In this document: positions 9,603-20,480 of the stretch, in pieces | How the letters are laid out: each line of letters starts with the position of its first letter | How positions within the stretch are numbered: position 1 is the stretch's first letter | Assembly: GCA_016748015.1 (NCBI GenBank) | Contig: JAAOMT010000436.1 | Location: forward strand, 1,466,516 to 1,530,515 | Reading direction: 5' to 3' | Length of the DNA: 64,000 nt | DNA from: Geosiphon pyriformis | Taxonomy: Eukaryota > Glomeromycota > Glomeromycetes > Archaeosporales > Geosiphonaceae | The notes under the pieces: generated by a model | The model's input: only the letters and a program-made list of their open reading frames with translations | Told to the model about the DNA's origin: nothing | Databases searched by the model: none | Position numbers and translations under genes: made by a program

Positions 9603-12338
9603 GTGGTCAAGTATTCGATTGATACCATAATGGAAGATTGGATGAGGAAGCACTTGGTTGCTGGTGATCTGCCAGATTGTTGGAATATTTAGTATGCTCC
9701 CTTAGGTCACATTGGTGATAATACATTTTTTGAGGTTATGAGTGATGTTAGCATAGAAGAACTTCTGCAGGTCGTTAGAAACTTGTCAGATGGCAAAGCT
9801 GCTGGGCTTTCTGGCATTCCCAATAAACTTTGGAAGCATGGTAATTCTTTGGTCCTCAATGGTCTTTTGAGCATTTTTAATAGGTGTTTGATATCTGGAG
9901 AGGTTCTTGAGCAATGAAAGAGGTCTTGAGTTTTCATGATTCCTAAATCTTATGATTGGAAGAGCACTCTTATTAATACTAGGCCAATTGCACTGATTAA
10001 AACTGCCCAGAAGATTTTGTTTAAAATTCTTTCAAACAAAATTTCTTTGGCTTGCAGCAAATTTGACATTTTGTGTGGTGACAATTTTTCAGTATTAAAA
10101 GACACTTCTATGCAATCTCCTATTTTTGCTATTGGCTCAATTGTGGAAGATGCTTTGGAAAAAAACAGAGAGTTGTGGCTGGTTCTCCAAGATATGCACA
10201 AGGCCTATGACTCTGTCAGTTGGTCTCATTTGCTCAATAGTTTGATCAAGATTAAAATGTGTTCCCATTTTATAAACTTTTTTGGTAACATACACAATGG
10301 TAAATTCAATCAGGTTATAATAGATTTTAGTCTGTCTGATGGTTACACTGTGTATAATGGTTTGGATTAAGGAAAAGTGTTTTTACCACTGCTGTGGCAT
10401 ATTTTCTATGATCTGTTGCTATGCAAAGTTAAGAAACATGAACAATTGTATGGCTATTAAATGTGTTCAAGATTCTATGCCAAATTTGACAAACCTGACC
10501 AGAGTAATAACAGGACTTTATTTTTTGCTGTGGGAGCCTTTGTTAATAACACAATTTGGGTCAGTAATTGTTTAGCAGTAATGCAAAATATCTTAAACAT
10601 AGCAAGTGAATTCTTTTCTATCAATAACATTTCAATAAACTCTGAAAAAACGGTTGCTATCCCTATCAACCAAGGTATTAAGAAGACTGAACTATTTATT
10701 AATGGGTCAAGTATTTTAGTGGCCAAAAAGAGTGAGTCTCATTGATATTTGGAGATTTTTCTGTCAACTGAAGGCCTTTCCAAGCTGAGTTTAACCAAAG
10801 TGCACAATGATGTCAAGTTTTTTTTGAATGTGGTTTTAAGAAAGACCATCATTGAGAAGCAATTTTTATATTTGATTTCTGCTGTTTTATAGCCTATTAT
10901 TTGTTATAGACTTCAATTTAGTTTTGTTTCTAAGAGTGTATGTAAAAAATGGGACAAATTGTTAAGAAAAGGGCTTAAGTTTAAAGCAAATTTGTCTAGG
11001 AACTTTCTTAGTGTGGCACTGCATCATCCTGAACTGTATGGCCTGAAGTCTTTTGAGCAAGTGCTCTCTGAAAGTTTGTTGGCCAATCTGATCAATTTTA
11101 GTAATGCTAGTAGAATTCTCAGCAAATTTTTCGACCATAGAGTGATGGACTTACAGGCTGTCAGCTGGATGCCCCAGCATCCTCTCTGTTTTCTGGTCAT
11201 GTTATCTATCAATCTTTTGAACTGTTTTTTGGCTGGCACTACTTGAATACTCACTTTGTGCAAAGTCTTATTGGGTGGTGCATTTTCTAATGTTTTTCAG
11301 GCTGGAACTGGTGTGCCAATTTTGGACATGCTGGGCCTGGATGGTTATTTGAGTGTTAGAAAATTTCTCATGAAATATGACCTCATTTTTGCCAACCAAC
11401 TTTTAGATTGTCATGGCAAATGCTTCACTTGGAACATCTTTTGCAGGTGGAAGAAACTTGACCCAAGAGGTCCAATTTCTATCTGGTTTGTTTCTGTTAC
11501 TAATTTTATCATTGATGGTAGTTTGGATGTCATAATGAATGTGATGTTCCATTCTGCTCCCACTGAATTTTTCTGTGACATTGGTTTTACTTCTGAGCAT
11601 TTGTTGGCCTTTGGGCATGAATCTATTGAAGTTTACACTGATGAGTCTGTCAAGGGTTTGGGGTTAATTGGTGTCTGTGGTGGCACTGCTGCTTACTTTC
11701 CAAAAGCCAATGCTAGCATTGGTGTAAAGGTTCTTGGCTTATTGTTCTCAACACTGGTGGAGCTGTAAGCTATCACTTTGGTGCTAGAGTGTGTACCTGT
11801 CTCTAGCACAGTTGAATTGTTCACAGATAATCAGGCATCATTGGACATTTGTAAATTTGAAGTAGATGTGTCTGTTCCTGATTTTTGTCACAAGTGTTGG
11901 ATTGAGAAGGAGCACATTTGTCAAGTCGTTTCAAAAAAAAATCTGTCAGTTACTTGGAGAAAGGTCAAAGGACATTCAGGCATTGTCGAGAATGAACAAG
12001 CAGATTTTTTTACTAATGCTGCAGTTTTTTTTAAATCTATGCTACCTCTGGACGTGCCATATCAATTCCTTAGGGTTGAGAACAGACCTGTTTCTGAAAA
12101 TGCATATCATTTTGTCAAGAACTTGTTTGATGCCATTAATTTTGTTAAGTGGGACTTCAGATGTGGCACTAGTGTTGTTGAGGTTGGTGATGCTGGCACA
12201 CAAGTCATTCAATGTTTGGCACCCTGATGGTAAGATCTGCTCTGGTTATACCAATTCGTCTTTAGCTTCTATGCAGTCCTATCTTATGAAATCTCTACAT
12301 CATCATCTGCTGGTCACTGTGAGGAAAAAGTTGTATGA
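9603..12338 (+). pseudogene. LINE A ORF2, part 2: reverse transcriptase and RNase H
   Basis: This is the central part of ORF2. RT landmarks are RPIALIKTAQKIL near 9975, the motif A block LQDMHKAYDSVSW near 10186-10230 and the catalytic block near 10537, which reads FVNN where copy B has FVDD. Both aspartates are lost to Asn. RNase H follows with VYTDES near 11632, DNQAS near 11828 and a KGHSGIVENEQAD block near 11967. Stops at 10368, 10743, 11244 and 11766 interrupt one frame, and a frameshift near 12180-12215 moves the end into the next frame. The part ends at 12338, where LTR element 2 begins. Enzymatically dead. Confidence 0.85.
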
Positions 12339-13212
12339 TGTTATAGGTGATAGGTTGGGGTCTCAAAGTAATTAACAAAACCCATAACTTGGTGCTCAAG
12401 ACTGTTGTCAATGATGGAAATCTGAAGGTGTGTTTATCTGAAGGTTTATTGGTTGAGTCCTTTGTATAATGGACAGAGATTTAGTGATAATGGTTTTATT
12501 TGTAGCTTCCCAAAACCACAGTTTCGTCAATTTTTTTTTCAGCATGATAGCCGGTGTTTCTCCTGATAAGCTAATCTTAATCGAGTGTCCTACCCTTATT
12601 TCTGGGTCTTTTACCAGTGCTATATCCTGACATTAGTACCCTGCATGTTAATCCTCAATAGAGTTAGTAATAATAACAATTAAGACAAAAAAATGAAAGA
12701 AATAACATAAAGAAATAAGCCAAGGCAATGAGCAAATTAGTATCTTATCAATAGCCATGATCAAAAGCTATTGTTCCAGTGTGGTTAATTATCAAATACT
12801 ATCAACATGGAGTGTTGATAGTGAAAAGTGGATTTGGATGGTAAATATTTTATTTATTCAATATTTGTGAATGAAAGATTTCTAACTAAAAGATTTTGCT
12901 CTTTCTTACTTCTAGTACTATTGTTATATATATATAATTTGGGTTCTATGAGATTGCTCGCATTCTTGAGCAATGTGCTATAATTTCTCAAGCAATGCTC
13001 ACATTGCTGAGCAATATGTCATATCTTCTTGACATCACTCCACATTGCTGAGTGATGTGCCATGATTTCTGATATTGTTCTACATTGCTGAGCAATGTGC
13101 TATGATTTCTAACATTGCTCCATATTGCTGAGCAATATGCTCACATGCTAACTACTACTCACTTATTGGTCTACTATTTTTCTATATCTGTTTTCTTTTT
13201 CTATAAGTAACA
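12339..13212 (-). repeat. 3' LTR of element 2 (874 bp)
   Basis: It pairs with 21699-22550. Read on the minus strand it starts TGTTACTTATAG at 13212. It contains the palindromic repeat block (about 12960-13150), an alternating TATATATATA stretch near 12930 that may be the TATA box, and AATAAATAAAA near 12855. It is 22 bp longer than the other LTR, in the repeat block. Confidence 0.9.
12960..13150 (-). repeat. Tandem repeats with a 15-bp palindrome in the U3 of element 2
   Basis: About four to five units of roughly 40-48 bp each carry CATTGCTGAGCAATG or a one- or two-base variant. That 15-mer is a perfect palindrome around one central base. Units are separated by TGCTATGATTTCT-type spacers. 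In the element's orientation the block lies in U3, upstream of the TATA-like run. The right LTR has the same block at about 22320-22480, but lacks 22 bp. Such dyads are typical of dimeric transcription factor sites; that role is inferred. Confidence 0.75.
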
Positions 13213-13227
13213 TTGTCTCCTTCTTTT
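13213..13227 (-). other. Polypurine tract of element 2
   Basis: On the minus strand AAAAGAAGGAGACAA directly precedes the 3' LTR start TGTTACTTATAG, the expected plus-strand primer position. Confidence 0.75.
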
Positions 13228-13342
13228 AATATTGAGCTTCATCAAAATCTTTGTTTTAAATTAATTCTAATACTTTTTTTTCAAGTATTGTTTTTTTGAC
13301 TCTGTTCTTTACGTTTTCTACTTGTATATTGTTCATTCTTTC

Positions 13343-13937
13343 CTATTGGTTAATGGTTATGGCTTCTATGTTAACATATAACAGTATTTCTGGATAATTC
13401 CGAAATATGTTGTGTAGTTGATATATTGTTTTAACATGTAGTGTTAAATTTGTTTTCTTTCCGATGAATTCTTCAATTTGTTGTATTATGTCTTAATTGA
13501 ATATTTTTTTGGATTTGTTGATATACAACTCCTGAATATTCAACTTTTGATCTAATTGGTAGTAGCAATATGATATTGGAAGTTGTGCTGTCTATTGCTT
13601 CCAATTCTCCTTTGTAAGTTCTTCTGTTGGTGCCATAATAGGTCTTTTTCCGAGTGTTTTTTACTTTTTCTATTACTTTATCTGACCAGTTTTTATCACT
13701 CTTTGATAACTGCTAATATGATGTGTTTTTTGTCTTTCTTTTGGTGTTTTAATAGCAAATTGTTAGATTGTTAACAATAATTTCTATGTCCAACTGTTGT
13801 TGACTTAAGGTCTGGAACAATTGTTGAACTATAGTGTGAATATGATCTGGTATTTCTATTTTCTCAGTTGCTTTTGTTGCATATATTGTGTTTTTTATAT
13901 ACTCTTTTGGTTGTTCAATTTGACGTGTTTGGTTCAA
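13343..13937 (-). pseudogene. Element 2 accessory ORF (ORF3) downstream of integrase, degraded
   Basis: About 200 codons start at or near 13937, overlapping the end of pol by 23 nt, and end at TAG 13343-13345. In-frame stops occur near 13750 and 13705, and a frameshift lies near 13490-13505. The codon content between them is coding-like (e.g. TSNIILLLPIRSKVEYSG, and after the shift IYQLHNIFRNYPEILLYV). The protein is not recognised and has no membrane segment. Its position and size match the accessory ORF of element 1 (7943-8497). The N-terminal VQQLFQTLSQQQLDIEI and the C-terminal block resemble parts of that ORF in order, so homology is possible. Confidence 0.5.
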
Positions 13938-15297
13938 TAACTATAATTGGTTCTCAATCTTGTGAAATCTTATCTGGTTGAACTATTATTCTTTGTACTT
14001 CTAGTTGTGGAATATTATTGGTAAATAATGATGCTATCTGGTAATATGATTTCAGTCAATCATTATGTGCTGCTTTGGCTAAGATTTTGTTGTCCTATCT
14101 TAATTTATAAGCTCCATTTCTAAGAGTTCCTTCTATGTGAAATGGTCTGTCCCATTTGGGATTGAATTTTCCACTCCATTGTTTTTCTGCTTTGGTACAA
14201 TGTAACAGTACTTTGTCTCCAATCTTGAATTCAACTGGTTTGTCTGGTAGTTAATTATTATGTCTTTTTTTCTGTTTTTCTTGTGTCTTCTGGATGTTAT
14301 TAGCTGCTCTTCACTATTTATTTTCTAATGTTTCTATTAAGTCATATGTTCTTTTTAGCAATGTTTCCTGAAAATTGTCTTCAGTTATTGGTTCTGTTAA
14401 ATAAGTGGTGACTTTCATCTCAATTGGTAATGTTGCTGTTCTACTATATACTAATTCAAATGATGTTGCTTGTGTAGTGTCTTGCTTCATTGTCTGATAA
14501 GCAAATAATACTAATAATATGAACAAATCCCATTTATTCTGATTTTCTTGACTGATTTTGGTAATTGTTTCACACAATGTTCTGTTAAATCTCTTAACTA
14601 ACTCATTTGTTTGTGGATGATATGGTAATGATAATGGTCTTTTGATTCCAAATTTCTGACTTAATTCTGCTAATGTTCTGTTCACAAAGTAAGTTCCTTG
14701 ATCTGATAATAGTTCTTTTGGACATCCATGTTAACAAATCAAATTTTGATGAACAAATTTGGCAATGGATTCTGCATCTGCTCTTTGAATGGCTTTTGCT
14801 TCTGGCTATTTTGTAAGATAGTTCATGGCTACTGTAATATATTTGTTGCCTCTGCTGGTGATTATTAGTGGTCTGACTAAGTCAATTCCAATGTGATCAA
14901 ATGGTTGTTTTACTTTGATTGGTCTTAATGATTCACTGGATTTTGTTCCTCCTCTTTTCTGACAAGCATCACAATTTTGAACATATTGGATATTGTCTGG
15001 ATATATTGATGGCCAATAATATTTTTTTCTGGTTCTTTCTATGGTCGCTTCTTTATGAAAATGTCCTGCTATTGGATCTGAATGCATGTTGAATAGTATT
15101 GTCTCTTTCTCTGGTTCTGTAATTACTCTGGTTGGTTGATCTGGATTTTTTTTGTTCTTCCAGTAAAGTATATTTTGATGATTGATAAAATATTTTGATT
15201 GTTGTTTTATGTTGTTTTGTTCTTTTTGAGATAATTTCTCCTTGAACAATTGGGTCTTTATATAATGTTGTAGTTGTTGATATTTTTGTATGTTCAT
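13915..15297 (-). pseudogene. Element 2 integrase domain
   Basis: The zinc-binding HHCC module is visible (HSDPIAGHFH ... CDAC), followed by the catalytic core: first Asp in HIGIDLV, second Asp in LSDQGTYF. The glutamate position reads HPQTNELVKRFN, where the family has Glu before RFN, so the catalytic Glu is Lys (GAG to AAG). The C-terminal SH3-like region FKIGDKVLLHCTKAEKQW matches element 1. Stops lie near 14730, 14311 and 14260. Inactive. Confidence 0.8.
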
Positions 15298-15389
15298 CTT
15301 TTGTTATATTTTCGTTGAGTTTGTTCTGGTTTTGTTATATTGTTGGGTTGAAATGTTTTTAGATTTGTCTCATTCATGACAAACTATCA

Positions 15390-16670
15390 GCATTTCCGTT
15401 GTTTTTTCTCTTTTTATAATGTATAGTGTAAATATATGATAATAGTGCCATTTTCTATCTTGATTGTTTTTTATCTTCAAATTCCTGTTTATGAAGTGCT
15501 ATTAATCTCTTGTGGTCTATGTATACATTAAACTTCTGGCTCAAGTATTCACTTCATTTTATGACTGTCCAATAAATTGCTAAATGTTCTAATTCTAGTG
15601 TTCCATAATTTCTTTCAGCTGGAGTTAAATCTTGGCTAGCATATGTGACTAGATGTTCTCTTTTATCCAGTCTTTTCTGTGATAGTACTGCTTCCAATGC
15701 TTGGTCTGATGCATCAATGATAATGATAAATGGTTTATTGTGATCTGGATAGATCAGTACTGGAGCTTGTATAAGCTTTTTTCTTAGAATATCAAAAGCT
15801 TCTTGTTGTGCTTTTGTTCATTTGTATTTCACATTCTTGGTTTGGAGATGATTAAGTGGTTGGGCTATCTTGAAAAAGTTTTTGATGAAGCATTGATAAT
15901 AGCCTACAAATCCCAAAAATGACTTTAACTCTATTATATTGGTTAGTACTGGAAAGTTCTTGACTATTTCTATCTTTTCTGGATCCATTTTGATGCCGTT
16001 TTTGCTTACTATGTGCCCTAAAAAGTTTAATTCTGTCTTGCCAAAGAAGCACTTATTGGCATTTAACTTTAGTCCTACTTGTCATAGTCTTTTAAACACT
16101 TGTTGTAGATGATGCAAATGATTATCAAATGTTTTGGAGAACACATTGGTGTTATCTAAATAAATGACTACTGATTTCCACAATAAGCCAGTATATACTA
16201 TTTCTATTAGCCGCTGAAATGTGGCTGGAGCATTTGTTAAGCCGAATGGCATCACTTTGAATTCAAAATTTCCTTCCTGTATTGTGAATGCAGTTTTTTT
16301 TTTGTCTACTGAATCTATGACAACTTGTCAGTAACCACTATCTAAATCCAATGTTGAGAATCATTTGTTTCTACCAAAAGCATTGAATAATTCCTGAATC
16401 CATGGAATTGGATAGTTATTTCCATGCATGACTCCATTAAGCTTTCTGTAGTCCATGCAAAAACAGATTTTCCCATTTTTTTTCAGACGAGTACTACTGG
16501 TGATAACCATGGGCTCATTGATGGCTGAATTAATCTGTTGTCAAGCATCTGGTTGATTTCTTGACAAATGATCTCATGGCTGGTGGGTGGTACTCTGTAT
16601 GCTCATTTTTTTATTAGCATAGCATCTCCAGTTTTGATTTGGTGTTAGATGATATCAGTTCTGCCAAATT
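15390..16670 (-). pseudogene. Element 2 reverse transcriptase and RNase H
   Basis: The RT shows AYRVPPTSHEII, SPWLSPVVLV, FSTLDLDSGY (motif A) and KVMPFGLTNAPATFQRL (motif B). The catalytic loop VIYLDNTNVFSKTF at about 16165-16125 has YLDD changed to YLDN. RNase H follows with the IDASDQALEAVLSQ block near 15720. An A-run indel near 16470-16490 shifts the frame, and several TGG codons are stops. The reverse transcriptase cannot be active as written. Confidence 0.8.
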
Positions 16671-17583
16671 CATTCTTACTGATGAAGATGTTATTGAACT
16701 TGTTGAGCAACATCTTCAGTTGCATGCATTGAAGTGAGTCTAGATTGTCCATGTTCATTTGTTTCAATTGTTTTGGTTGGAGCAAATAACATTCATTTCG
16801 TCTATATATTGTTTGTGATGTGATGTCAACATATCCACAAAGCTGTGGAAAGTCCAGAATGGGGTTTGGTGGTTGGTTCTCTATTTCAGTAGTTAAATGT
16901 CCTATGATGATTCTTTCTGGTATCTCTATAACTTTTCTGGTGTTGTTGTAAATAGGAATTTTAATGTGGCTATAGTTTCTGGCTGGTATGTGGAGATTGA
17001 TGAGTCCAATTTTTCCTAATTCACAACATGCTGCTTCTGCCTCAAAAATCTGGTTCTGATTCTTCACTTTCCTTTCTATGACTACTATATACTGGTCATA
17101 TGGTGGAATAGAAATTGGTTGACTGGTAGAGATAATTTCTCCCTTGTCAATAATCTCTTCTTCCACCATATTAACTGGTATATCTACTCTACCCATTGAT
17201 CCAAATCTCTGTATTCCTTTAGCTGTGATCCCTAATTCTTCTCTGTTTTCTACTGACACTAGTTGAGCTATTTTGATCAGAGACAGAAATATTGCCTGTG
17301 CTATCTTTTCATTTGGCTCTATTACATAGGCCTTTTCTGAATTATTTTGTAGCATAGCAATGATATTTTCCACATATTCTGCATCAATTATTTCTCTTCT
17401 AATGTTGATTCCTCTTTTGGCTAGACTATTTTTAGATACTAGTTGAACCATTGTGGTTGCTGGAATTTCCAGTGCTAATTTCAGATCAATACAAGTACAT
17501 GAGTGTAGTTTTAATTTGATGGCATCTTTTCCAGGATATCTCAGATCAAATCCTGCATCAGTATTATGCGCATGCTCTGGCAT
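16645..17583 (-). pseudogene. dUTPase domain and beta-rich linker inside Gag-Pol of element 2
   Basis: dUTPase hydrolyses dUTP to dUMP and so limits uracil in newly made DNA. The trimeric dUTPase motifs appear in order: motif 1 DAGFDL, motif 2 SKNSLAKRGI, motif 3 IIDAEYVENI with the catalytic Asp kept, motif 4 EKIAQAIF and motif 5 RFGSMG. The domain covers about 145 residues (17583 to about 17150). A beta-rich segment of about 160 residues follows (INLHIPARNYSHIKIPIYN...), of the kind often found before RT in Ty3 elements. Departures from consensus (RSS to KNS, YxG to YVE, GGFGST to RFGSM) are mostly explicable by G-to-A or C-to-T changes. This stretch is open for 312 codons, and a TGA near 17610 separates it from the upstream Cys-rich part. 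Confidence 0.85.
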
Positions 17584-17607
17584 GATATCTTCATTATTGT
17601 TACTGAA

Positions 17608-18198
17608 TCACTTTAGCTCTTGCTTCTTAGTGAGTTCAGGGAGCACTATAAATATTTCGGAGTTTGGATCTGAGTCCAAATTGCTATTATTTTTGTTGCC
17701 ATATTGAATAGAGCTGGAACCGGTGTTTTTGTCATCATTATTGTTGGAATTTGAATCAGGATTGAAAATTGATTCTGATTTTGATGTGCAGCTGCTGATT
17801 GGTTCTTTTTCTTCTGGGATCATGTAGATCATGCAGATTGGTGGGTTGTAAATGAGATCACACTTATTACAATATTGAAAGTCACATGGAATCAAACAGT
17901 AGTTACATAGTCGAGTGTTTAGCTGTACTAGCCACTGCTTCTGCTTCTCTTTTGTGGGTGCCAAGTTTTGGTAATGCTCATGGAAATTTTCTGGGTTGGT
18001 TTCCATGTTGAGAAAGACATCTGGATTTGGAATGAGAATGATGTCAACCTGTTTAGGTGAGTTGTTTTTAATCTCCAAAATTTCACTGGGCGTGGCTCCT
18101 TGGACTTTGGTATTCACCATTCGCCAGATCTTGTTTTCATCATGTGGGTAGCCATCCAATCGGTTAATTGCTCTATGCCAAGCTGCTGTTATGGGCAT
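17608..18198 (-). pseudogene. Cys-rich domain between protease and dUTPase of element 2
   Basis: An open segment of 196 codons in the polyprotein frame. It contains a cluster CNYCLIPCDFQYCNKCDLIY, six Cys within 20 residues that could bind zinc, preceded by a well-conserved-looking block (AAWHRAINRLDGYPHDENK). An acidic, Asn/Ser-rich low-complexity tail leads to the dUTPase. I cannot name a family. It may be a second nucleic-acid- or protein-binding module besides the CCHC knuckle of Gag. Confidence 0.6.
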
Positions 18199-18636
18199 GC
18201 CATGACTTACCTAGTCACTGATAAGAATCGTGTATTGGCATAAAGTGTTGCATGTTCCTTCTTGACCAGGAATGTCATTCCATATCTTTTTGTTAAGTAG
18301 CTATTTGCCACAAGTAAGACATGGTTCGTTGTTCTACTTGTCTTGGTGCTTTGGATATCTGTAGTATTCACGATGACATGATTTGCAGTAGTAATGTGTT
18401 TGCATTCAGTGGTCTTTATCTGGCGCAATCTATGCTTCTATGGACGAAAGTTTCTTTCCATAGTCTTTGCATTTAAGTGGAATGAATGGTGGCTGTGGCA
18501 GTAGCTGGTGAATGGAATATGAACTTGTCCACCCTTTGGTTGTGTTTTTTGTTGGTTTGATTTCTTCAAGTACATTTTCTTCTCTTTTCTTCCCTTTCCC
18601 TTTTTCTTCCCAGCTTATTGTTAGTAGCAACTCGCT

Positions 18637-19270
18637 TTAGTTGTCATCAGTCCAAGCATTGATGGTGGTTCTCCAGGTATGTTCTTCTCTTTGTTTTTCT
18701 TTTTCATTATTGTTGTTGTCCCATGAGAGTATTGGCAGCAGTTCATTATGGTTGCTGTCAGCCCATGAGACTTGATAGACTTCCCAGGTAGGTTTTTTCT
18801 CTTCTTTCTCAAACTCAATAAGTGGTGCTGGTATGTTGATGGTTTTAAGGTGGCCGCACGTGGCTGGTATGCATGTATGTTGACTATTTTGGCTGAGTTG
18901 GAGCTTTTGCATGGTCCAATCCAGTATGGTGTTTATTTTAGTGAGCCAGTTATTATCAATTAGTGCTTGGTATTGAGTGGCTTTTATTACCAAAACTTTG
19001 ATAGGAACTATAATGCCATTGACTTCAAATGAGAAGTCATCAATCTCACCAATAGAAGTTTTGGTTATTCCATCAGCTGTGATAATTCTTGCACTGGCAG
19101 CTCTGTCAATTCAGCAACTTAATTAATCTATGAGTTGTTTGGTGATAATGCTGCCTGCTGATCCACTATCCAAGATCAGTTTGATATACTGACTATCAAC
19201 TTTGGCATCAGTATACATCGTGGTTATTGGTTTAGTGTCCAGAGTGGTCCCACTGAACAATGAAACTGAC
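18637..19270 (-). pseudogene. Element 2 aspartic protease (retropepsin-like)
   Basis: The active-site motif LILDSGSAGSIIT lies at about 19180-19140, with DSG in place of the common DTG/DSG, so the catalytic Asp is kept. The following strands include ADGITKTSIGEIDDFSFEV and VIKATQYQALIDNNWL (flap and core region of Ty3 proteases). TAA at about 19122 interrupts just after the active site. The segment then runs open for 118 codons into an acidic linker. Confidence 0.75.
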
Positions 19271-19809
19271 ATAATTTCTTCAAGTTCGAATGGGAATATG
19301 GCAGCAAGTGATTCATCTTCGGTGCTGGTGGCTGGTGGAATGTTGTGGGTAAGTGGCTTCTAGTTAGTTTCCTGTTTGCTGGATGCAGCATTTTCTGGGG
19401 TAACCAGAAGACTTAAGTAGTTCTGAGAACTTGGGTTTTGGTTATATCTGGTTCCTAAACTCTACTGGCATGATTCTAATGATTAATTTGTTGAACTGAG
19501 AATTAGTTGGTAAATTACCATTGCCAATCTCCAGTTTTGGGTTACTTTGGATCTGGGATTTCCAAATGTTATTGTAGCTGGGTTTTGTGGTGGTGTTTGA
19601 ATTGATTGTTGTAATTGATAGACTATTTGTGGCTGCAGTTGATATATTATAAGTGGCTGCAGTTGATATACTGGTGTTTGATAGATTGGTGGCAGCATCA
19701 TTGGCAGATAAGTAGTTTGATATTGATTTTGATTTAAGTAATGATTCGGAGTTGGGAACCAGCGATTGGAATTCCAATATTGATTTCCTGATTGTGGATT
19801 ACTATAAGC

Positions 19810-20480
19810 ATAGCAATCAGCTTTAAAGTGATCTTGTTTACCACAATTGTGACAAATTCGCATTTTTTGTTGCCATGGCTGATTTGTTGATGATGATGGA
19901 TGCGACTGATTTTGGAAACAATTTGTGTTTCTCTGATTATTACATCATTGAGGAGGCTGATAAATTGGGCGATTGTCAACTAAGTATCTCTCTAATTTCT
20001 AATTAATGAAATCACTAAATTGTTTCAGTTTTGAATTCAAGTCGGATGATCCATTCATTACTAAATTCACAGCTTGGGCATGGTTGGCTTCTAACTCAGC
20101 AGCTTCAAAATCTTTAATCTGAGTGACTGTGGTAGGAAGATCTACTGGATGCATTGGATATACTTGTTAGAATATGCTGCTGCATAAGCCTCTAATGAAC
20201 TGATTTAAGATTTGTGGCACTGTAAAGTAATTAGCTTAGATAGCTTGTATTTAGCACAGATTTCTGTGAAAGCATCCCAAGTAGATAGTGACTGCTTCTG
20301 TGTCCCCTTGTTTTAGGATGGTAAAAGTACTTGCCAGGCAGTTGATGCTGTTATTATTACTGAAATATCTTAGGAATTCTGTTTTAAATGCATTAAAATT
20401 TTGGGATTTCTGGGCCAAGCTATAATACCATGAGTTGGTGGTATCCTTTAGAAAATATGAGATAACTTGCATTGTTCTTG
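19810..20480 (-). pseudogene. Element 2 Gag capsid-like region and CCHC knuckle
   Basis: The retrotransposon Gag signature is seen at about 20472-20251: DTTNSWYYSLAQKSQNF followed by FKTEFLRYFSNNNSIN and LKQGDTEAVTIYLGCFHRN. The nucleocapsid knuckle CHNCGKQDHFKADC (C-x2-C-x4-H-x4-C) lies at about 19857-19815 and is intact. Between them the frame is broken by stops near 20235, 20168 and 19990. A Gln/Asn/Thr-rich stretch follows the knuckle. Confidence 0.8.

Noticed and set aside
12960-13150. Palindromic repeats as a CRISPR array or small RNA gene
   Set aside because: Same block occurs in both LTRs of one retrotransposon, next to its TATA-like run; best explained as U3 regulatory repeats.
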